A stretch of 48,472 nucleotides of DNA from Desulfobacca acetoxidans (GTDB lineage Bacteria; Desulfobacterota; Desulfobaccia; Desulfobaccales; 0-14-0-80-60-11): positions 1 to 48,472 of the forward strand of contig DYLF01000007.1 of the NCBI GenBank assembly GCA_020722205.1. The letters run 5' to 3'. The stretch's first letter is position 1. Each line of letters begins with the position of its first letter. The position numbers were made by a program, and so were the translations under genes. Positions 44,190-48,472 of the stretch are shown here, piece by piece. Below the pieces are notes generated by a model, which searched no databases, was not told where the DNA came from, and saw nothing but the letters and a program-made list of their open reading frames with translations.

Positions 44190-45294
44190 TTATTGCCCTT
44201 TTAACAGATAAGCCTCAATAAATCCGTCCAGCTCACCAGCCAGCACCGCGTCCACGTTGCCCTCCTCGTATTTGGTGCGGTGGTCCTTGATGAGACGGTA
44301 AGGCTGGAGAGTGTAAGAGCGGATCTGGCTGCCCCAGGCAATGTCTTTCTGGGTCTCCTGGATTTCCTGTTTTTTGACGTTCCGTTTCTGACGTTCCAGG
44401 TCATAAAGTCGGGCCCGGAGGACTTTCATGGCCAATTCCCGGTTGCGGTGCTGGGATCTTTCGCTCTGGCAGGACACCACAATACCCGTGGGCAGATGCG
44501 TCAGGCGCACCGCGGAACTGGTCTTGTTGACGTGCTGGCCGCCGGGGCCGCTGGCCCGGAAGGTATCTATTCGCAGGTCTTTCTCATTGATGTCCACCAC
44601 AATGCGGTCATCCACTTCGGGGAGAATCTGGACGGCGGCAAACGAGGTGTGGCGGCGGCCGCTGGCATCAAAGGGTGAGATGCGCACCAGGCGGTGGATG
44701 CCGCTTTCACCCTTTAGGTGGCCATAAGCATAAGGCCCGCTGGCGGTGAAAGTGACGCTTTTGAGCCCAGCCTCATCACCCGGCAAGAGGTCCAACACTT
44801 GAACTTTATAGCCCTTCTGCTCGGCATAGCGCAGGTACATGCGCAATAACATTTCCGTCCAGTCTTGGGCTTCAGTGCCACCGGCGCCGGCGTGAATGGT
44901 GACGATGGCGTTTTTCTGATCATCCTCCCCCATCATGAGGAGTTGGAGTTGCCACTCTCTCAGGGCTTTTTCCAGGCCTTTTAGATTTCGGGTGACTTCC
45001 TGGAGAGCCTCCTGTTCGTTCTCCTCCTGGGCCAGTTCCAGGAGCACTGCCAAGTCCTCGATCTCATTGTCATATTTCTGCCAGGCTTCTATAGTCTGCA
45101 GCAACTGGCGGCGCTCCTTTTGGCAGGCGGCGGCCCGGGCCGCATCTTCCCAGAAATCCACAGCCCCCATCATTTCGTCCAACTGCTGAATACGCCTCTG
45201 TTTATCCTCCAGTTCAAAGATAACCTCTGAGGGCTATCAACCGCTCGCGAAAATCATTGAGCTTGTTTTTGACTTCAGAAACGTCCTCTATCAT
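44190..45294 (-). CDS. prfB: Peptide chain release factor 2, with programmed +1 frameshift
   Basis: RF2 recognises UAA and UGA stops. Translation begins at ATG 45294 with 26 codons, then meets an in-frame TGA at 45216-45214. A +1 shift that skips one base continues with GAA CTG GAG GAT into the long frame and gives a 367-residue protein, the normal RF2 length. The codons before the shift, AGA GGT TAT CTT TGA, match the classical bacterial site. Downstream are the RF2 specificity motif region HRLVRISPFDASGRRHTSFA and the peptidyl-hydrolysis motif GPGGQHVNKTSSAVR. Without the shift only a 26-residue peptide would be made, so RF2 autoregulates its own synthesis. Confidence 0.96.
45214..45228 (-). 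promoter_or_regulatory. prfB programmed frameshift site
   Basis: On the minus strand the codons are AGA GGT TAT CTT TGA. CTT TGA is the slippery CUU plus the UGA stop, and AGAGG upstream acts as the internal Shine-Dalgarno-like stimulator (AGGGGG in E. coli). Low RF2 lengthens the pause at UGA and favours the +1 shift. Confidence 0.92.
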
Positions 45295-45477
45295 AAGAAA
45301 TCCTCAATCTTACTTGATTCGGCAAAAGTAAAAGCCACCAGGCAACCAGGCCTTACCCTTAGCCCCTGCCCTGTTTAACCAGTTTAATAAGTTTTTATGG
45401 TGAAAGTCCGCGTTCCCAGGAACTCGCCCACGGCAAGCCGTGCCTTTAAGATCGGGGCCAGTTTTTGCGGACAATGT

Positions 45478-46770
45478 TTAATTATATTTTTTCCCCAGAA
45501 ATTTATCAAGGTATCCTGCACAGATGGTGAAAGCCACCGGCTCATAAGGGGTTCGGAAGCGGATGGCCCCCCAAAATATCAAGGTCACGGTCAGCGGCAC
45601 CAAAAAGCTGAGCAGCAGGACGACAAGGTCAGGAAACGCCGGTTGGCTGCGGATTAGGACACAAGATATCAGGAGCACCCCGAAGCTCAGATACAACAGA
45701 AAATAAGGGGTGACCAGGATCAGGTTCAGCCGCTCACAATTGAATTCTTTGCCCCAAGCCCGGAAACTGGGCTTAAAGGTTCTATGAAGTTTGTTTATTT
45801 CCAGGAACAAAAACTGCGGCCAAGTCAGGGTCTGAATTATCCGCCAGCCACGCTGCCAGAGATAGCGGTCGAAGTCGATTTCGCTCAGGGCGGCGGTTTT
45901 TTTAAGCTCTGCGGCGGAAGCGTAGGCCCCGAAGGCATACCAGGAGCCGGGATGGTGGGCCAGGGTCTTTTCGTTTTGTCCGCCGGCAAAGGTGAAGCCT
46001 CCTAGGCTGGAGAGGCCGGGAAATTTCAGGACGGCATAATTTCTACCTACCCAGGGGGCGATGACCGCGCCCGCGCAGATTAGATAGACCAGGACCAACC
46101 TGCCGCCCGGCCGCCAGGAGCGGCGGAAATGATACCAGAGATAAACCAGATACAAGGGAATAAGGAGGACGGCCTCAGGTCTGGTAAGGGCGGCCAGGCC
46201 CGCCAGAATACCGCTGCCACTGGCATACCATTGGTTTGGAGATTTTATCAGGCAGGTCAAAGAAACCAGGAAATAAATCAGCAAAACCGAGAGCAGAGCT
46301 TCGGCCTGCAGCCATAGGAACCAGTTAAAGGTGTGGGGACTGAATCCGGCCAGGGCCATGGCGATCAGCCCCGCCCTTGGTGACCAGTATAGCCTGCCCA
46401 GGAAATAGCACCCCAAGGCGGCAATGGCAGTGAGGAGACAGTTTATCCACAGGACCCAGGCGGCATTGGCGGTGAAGACTAATACAGGCGCCAGCAGCAA
46501 GGGATAAAGAGGAACCCGGCCGGCTGTGGGTTGGCGGCCGTTTAGGGTAAAGACGCCTTGGCGGCTCAGATGATGAGCCAGGGTGACATAGTCATATTCA
46601 TCGTCAAACAGGGCGAGGTGATAAAAACCGCCGGCCGGCGTCTTTCTTCCCGTTAGTCTCGTTTCCCTTTGGGGGAGCTGCACAAAAAAGACATAGAGCA
46701 GGTGAACGGCGAAAATAATAATGAACAGGTGGACGAGAATGACTTTATGATGTGATGAGGTAACCACCAT
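45478..46770 (-). CDS. GT39/PMT-type membrane glycosyltransferase
   Basis: A 430-residue polytopic inner-membrane protein with about 10-11 hydrophobic segments. The first periplasmic loop has the acidic pair LFDDEYDYVTLAHHL near residue 53, the catalytic site of GT-C enzymes using polyprenyl-phosphate sugars (ArnT/PMT type). Downstream are AGFSPHTFNWFLWLQAEALLS and ALTRPEAVLLIPLYL, common to this family. The donor and acceptor are not known. It sits between cobS and prfB, with which it has no functional link, and 40 bases after cobS. Confidence 0.82.
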   Translation of the reverse strand: MVVTSSHHKVILVHLFIIIFAVHLLYVFFVQLPQRETRLTGRKTPAGGFYHLALFDDEYDYVTLAHHLSRQGVFTLNGRQPTAGRVPLYPLLLAPVLVFTANAAWVLWINCLLTAIAALGCYFLGRLYWSPRAGLIAMALAGFSPHTFNWFLWLQAEALLSVLLIYFLVSLTCLIKSPNQWYASGSGILAGLAALTRPEAVLLIPLYLVYLWYHFRRSWRPGGRLVLVYLICAGAVIAPWVGRNYAVLKFPGLSSLGGFTFAGGQNEKTLAHHPGSWYAFGAYASAAELKKTAALSEIDFDRYLWQRGWRIIQTLTWPQFLFLEINKLHRTFKPSFRAWGKEFNCERLNLILVTPYFLLYLSFGVLLISCVLIRSQPAFPDLVVLLLSFLVPLTVTLIFWGAIRFRTPYEPVAFTICAGYLDKFLGKKYN

Positions 46771-46810
46771 GAACTCTGATGACCCCGCAAAATTGCTTTT
46801 TTCGCAACCA

Positions 46811-47551
46811 TCAAAGCTGGGCCGCTAATAAAGCCAGGACCAGGACTTCCAGTAGTTCGTTGACGGCTCCCAGGGTGTCGCCGGTGACCCCCCCCACTTG
46901 GCGTCGGAAGTAGCGGCTGGCAAGCCAGGTGACCACGGCGCTGACTCCGATAATTGGTAAGGCCTTGAGGCCGGCCGCGGCGGTGGCCAGCAGCAGGGTG
47001 CTCACTGTGGCCCCCAGAATGGTGCTGCCCCCAGCACCGCTGGTCATGGCCTGGCCCAAGCCGCCTTCGGGGCGGGCATAGGGGGAGAAGTAGGCCAAAA
47101 GCACCATCCCCCAGCGGCTGACGATGGGATAAAGGAGAAAGCCGCGGCTGAGGCCTTTATTTGCCAAGCCCAGGAACAGGGTATATTTCAGGAGGAGCAC
47201 CAGAACCAGGCTCATGGCCCCAAAGGCCCCCAGGCGGGAATCCTTCATGATGCGGCGGCGGGCTTCCGGGGTCTGTCCCCCGGCCAGCCCGTCGGCGGTG
47301 TCCGCCAGGCCGTCCAGGTGCAGCCCTCGGGTGATGACCACCGACAGCCCCAAAAGTAGGGCGGCGGCCACCAGGGTTGGGAAGACGATCGTCAAGCCCA
47401 GCCAGGAGCCCCAGAAGAGCAGTCCCAAAAGAGCCCCCACCCAAGGGAACCAGAACAGGGAACGGGCCAGCTCGGGGCCGGCAGCTAGAGGCAGGCGGGG
47501 CCAAGGCAGGATGGTGAGAAAGGTGAGAGCCAGGGGCAGGGTGCATTTCAT
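46811..47551 (-). CDS. cobS: Adenosylcobinamide-GDP ribazoletransferase
   Basis: CobS joins adenosylcobinamide-GDP and alpha-ribazole to give adenosylcobalamin at the inner membrane. The 246 residues are mostly membrane helices and carry the family motifs FLTILPWP near 12, the acidic [17 protein letters not shown] near 77, [14 protein letters not shown] near 101, and [16 protein letters not shown] near 219. The ATG overlaps the cobT stop by 4 bases, so the two are translationally coupled. The product is the cofactor of the methylmalonyl-CoA mutase at the other end of the window. Confidence 0.95.
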   Translation of the reverse strand: MKCTLPLALTFLTILPWPRLPLAAGPELARSLFWFPWVGALLGLLFWGSWLGLTIVFPTLVAAALLLGLSVVITRGLHLDGLADTADGLAGGQTPEARRRIMKDSRLGAFGAMSLVLVLLLKYTLFLGLANKGLSRGFLLYPIVSRWGMVLLAYFSPYARPEGGLGQAMTSGAGGSTILGATVSTLLLATAAAGLKALPIIGVSAVVTWLASRYFRRQVGGVTGDTLGAVNELLEVLVLALLAAQL

Positions 47552-48472
47552 TTGGGCTTGGCGGCGACGCCGGCTTCGGCAAAGGTGGCCATTTCCTTAT
47601 AAATGCGCCAACCGGCTTCCAGGAGGCCAAAGCCGAGGGCGGCGCCGGTGCCTTCCCCCAGGCGCAGTTGCAGGTTGAGCAGGGGTTTCAGGCCGAGATG
47701 ATCGAGCATCAGCTGGTGGCCTGGTTCCACGGAGCGATGGGCGGCGATGAGATAATCCTGGGTTGCCGGAGCCAGGTGCACGGCCACTAGGGCGCCGGCG
47801 GTGGCGATGAAGCCATCCAGTAAAAGTGGTCGCCGAGCCGCGGCTGCTCCCAGGATGAGACCGGCGATGCCGGCGATTTCCAGCCCCCCCACTGCGGCTA
47901 AAGCCTCTAGGGGCTCCTGAGGGGAGGGGCAGTGCCTAGATAGGGCCCGATTGATCACGGCTACCTTGTGGCGCAAGGTAGCTTCAGTGATGCCGGTTCC
48001 CCGGCCGGTGACCGCCCCGACCGGTTTGCCCGTAAAGACCGCGGCTAGCGCCGCGGCTGGGGTGGTGTTGCCGATGCCCATGTCTCCGGCCGCCAAGGCG
48101 TCAACTCCGGCCGCCACGGCTTCCCGGGCCCGGTCAATCCCCACCCACAAGGCCTGTAGAGCCTCCGCCCGAGTCAGGGCCGGCTCCTGGGCCATGTTCC
48201 GGGAACCATAGGCCACTTTCTTGATAATGAGACCCGGCACAGAGCTGAAATCATAATTGACCCCGATGTCCACCACCTCCACCTGGGCGCCCATCTGGCG
48301 GGCCAGGACGTTGATGCCGGCGCCGCCTTGCAAGAAATTATAAACCATCTGAAAGGTGACCTCAGGAGGATAAGCACTTATGCCTTCGGCCACAACGCCA
48401 TGGTCGGCGGCGAAAACCACCACCCGCTTGTGGGCCAGCGGCGGGAACAATTCCTCTCGGATGGCCACGTAG
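47548..48472 (-). CDS. cobT: Nicotinate-nucleotide--dimethylbenzimidazole phosphoribosyltransferase (5' end cut)
   Basis: CobT activates the lower-loop base of cobalamin to alpha-ribazole phosphate. The frame is open through the window edge; the GTG at 48468 is probably internal, because the usual ~45 N-terminal residues are missing. Visible: [19 protein letters not shown] near the start, [41 protein letters not shown], and the C-terminal [13 protein letters not shown] containing the catalytic Glu. It is followed directly by cobS. Confidence 0.94.
   Translation of the reverse strand, partial: YVAIREELFPPLAHKRVVVFAADHGVVAEGISAYPPEVTFQMVYNFLQGGAGINVLARQMGAQVEVVDIGVNYDFSSVPGLIIKKVAYGSRNMAQEPALTRAEALQALWVGIDRAREAVAAGVDALAAGDMGIGNTTPAAALAAVFTGKPVGAVTGRGTGITEATLRHKVAVINRALSRHCPSPQEPLEALAAVGGLEIAGIAGLILGAAAARRPLLLDGFIATAGALVAVHLAPATQDYLIAAHRSVEPGHQLMLDHLGLKPLLNLQLRLGEGTGAALGFGLLEAGWRIYKEMATFAEAGVAAKPK

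Overview
The window reads as a chromosomal segment of a moderately GC-rich Gram-negative bacterium, most likely a deltaproteobacterium (Desulfobacterota, sulfate-reducing or syntrophic type). Support comes from a Re-citrate-synthase-like gene beside a split methylmalonyl-CoA mutase, outer-membrane biogenesis genes (lolA, a porin-like protein), late cobalamin genes and a complete pseudaminic acid locus. Species is not resolved. No rRNA, tRNA, CRISPR array, integrase or insertion sequence was seen.

Layout. 1-5.6 kb (+): 3' part of aspS, a DRE-TIM Re-citrate-synthase-like enzyme with a C-terminal Cache-type sensor domain, and the two subunits of methylmalonyl-CoA mutase. 5.7-10.4 kb (+): a packed trehalose operon (DUF2784 membrane protein, otsB, DUF5752 protein, TreT-like glycosyltransferase, otsA). 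10.4-11.5 kb (-): a small Fe-S protein and a hotdog thioesterase. 11.9-27.1 kb (-): one 15-kb run of overlapping genes for surface glycan synthesis. It starts with pseB and pseC, then a degenerate sialic-acid-synthase paralogue, pseF, a pseG-pseH fusion, pseI, hisH-like and hisF-like genes, an N-acetyl sugar amidotransferase (PseA/WbpG type), a pseudaminic-acid-associated methylase, a zinc-ribbon protein, a 1326-residue triple glycosyltransferase and a TPR protein. 27.7-28.6 kb (+): an outer-membrane porin-like protein. 29.1-37.6 kb (-): topA, dprA, a dynamin-like GTPase, yajC, tgt, queA. 37.7-39.8 kb (+): lolA, nadA, a stand-alone histidine-kinase H-box protein. 39.9-48.5 kb: a PH-domain membrane protein (-), a TrmJ-like methyltransferase (+), then on the minus strand cobT, cobS, a GT39 membrane glycosyltransferase, prfB with its programmed frameshift, yggT, a DUF167 gene, dnaJ and an aldo/keto reductase interrupted by two in-frame TAG codons.

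How it fits together. The mutase needs adenosylcobalamin, and cobS/cobT at the far end build the cobalamin lower loop; with the citrate-synthase-like enzyme this suggests propionate or succinate/TCA-type carbon metabolism. The pse genes should convert UDP-GlcNAc to CMP-pseudaminic acid, and the HisH/HisF/PseA trio points to an acetamidino derivative. The giant glycosyltransferase is the natural candidate for using that sugar, but its acceptor is unknown because no flagellin or O-antigen export gene lies in the window.

Most worth a second look: the NeuB/PseI paralogue lacking both metal-binding histidines, the PseG-PseH fusion whose PseH half is only about 29% GC, the double-amber aldo/keto reductase with one TAG at the catalytic tyrosine, the Cache-fused Re-citrate synthase, and a 79-base inverted-repeat element with two mutually exclusive internal hairpins upstream of trmJ.
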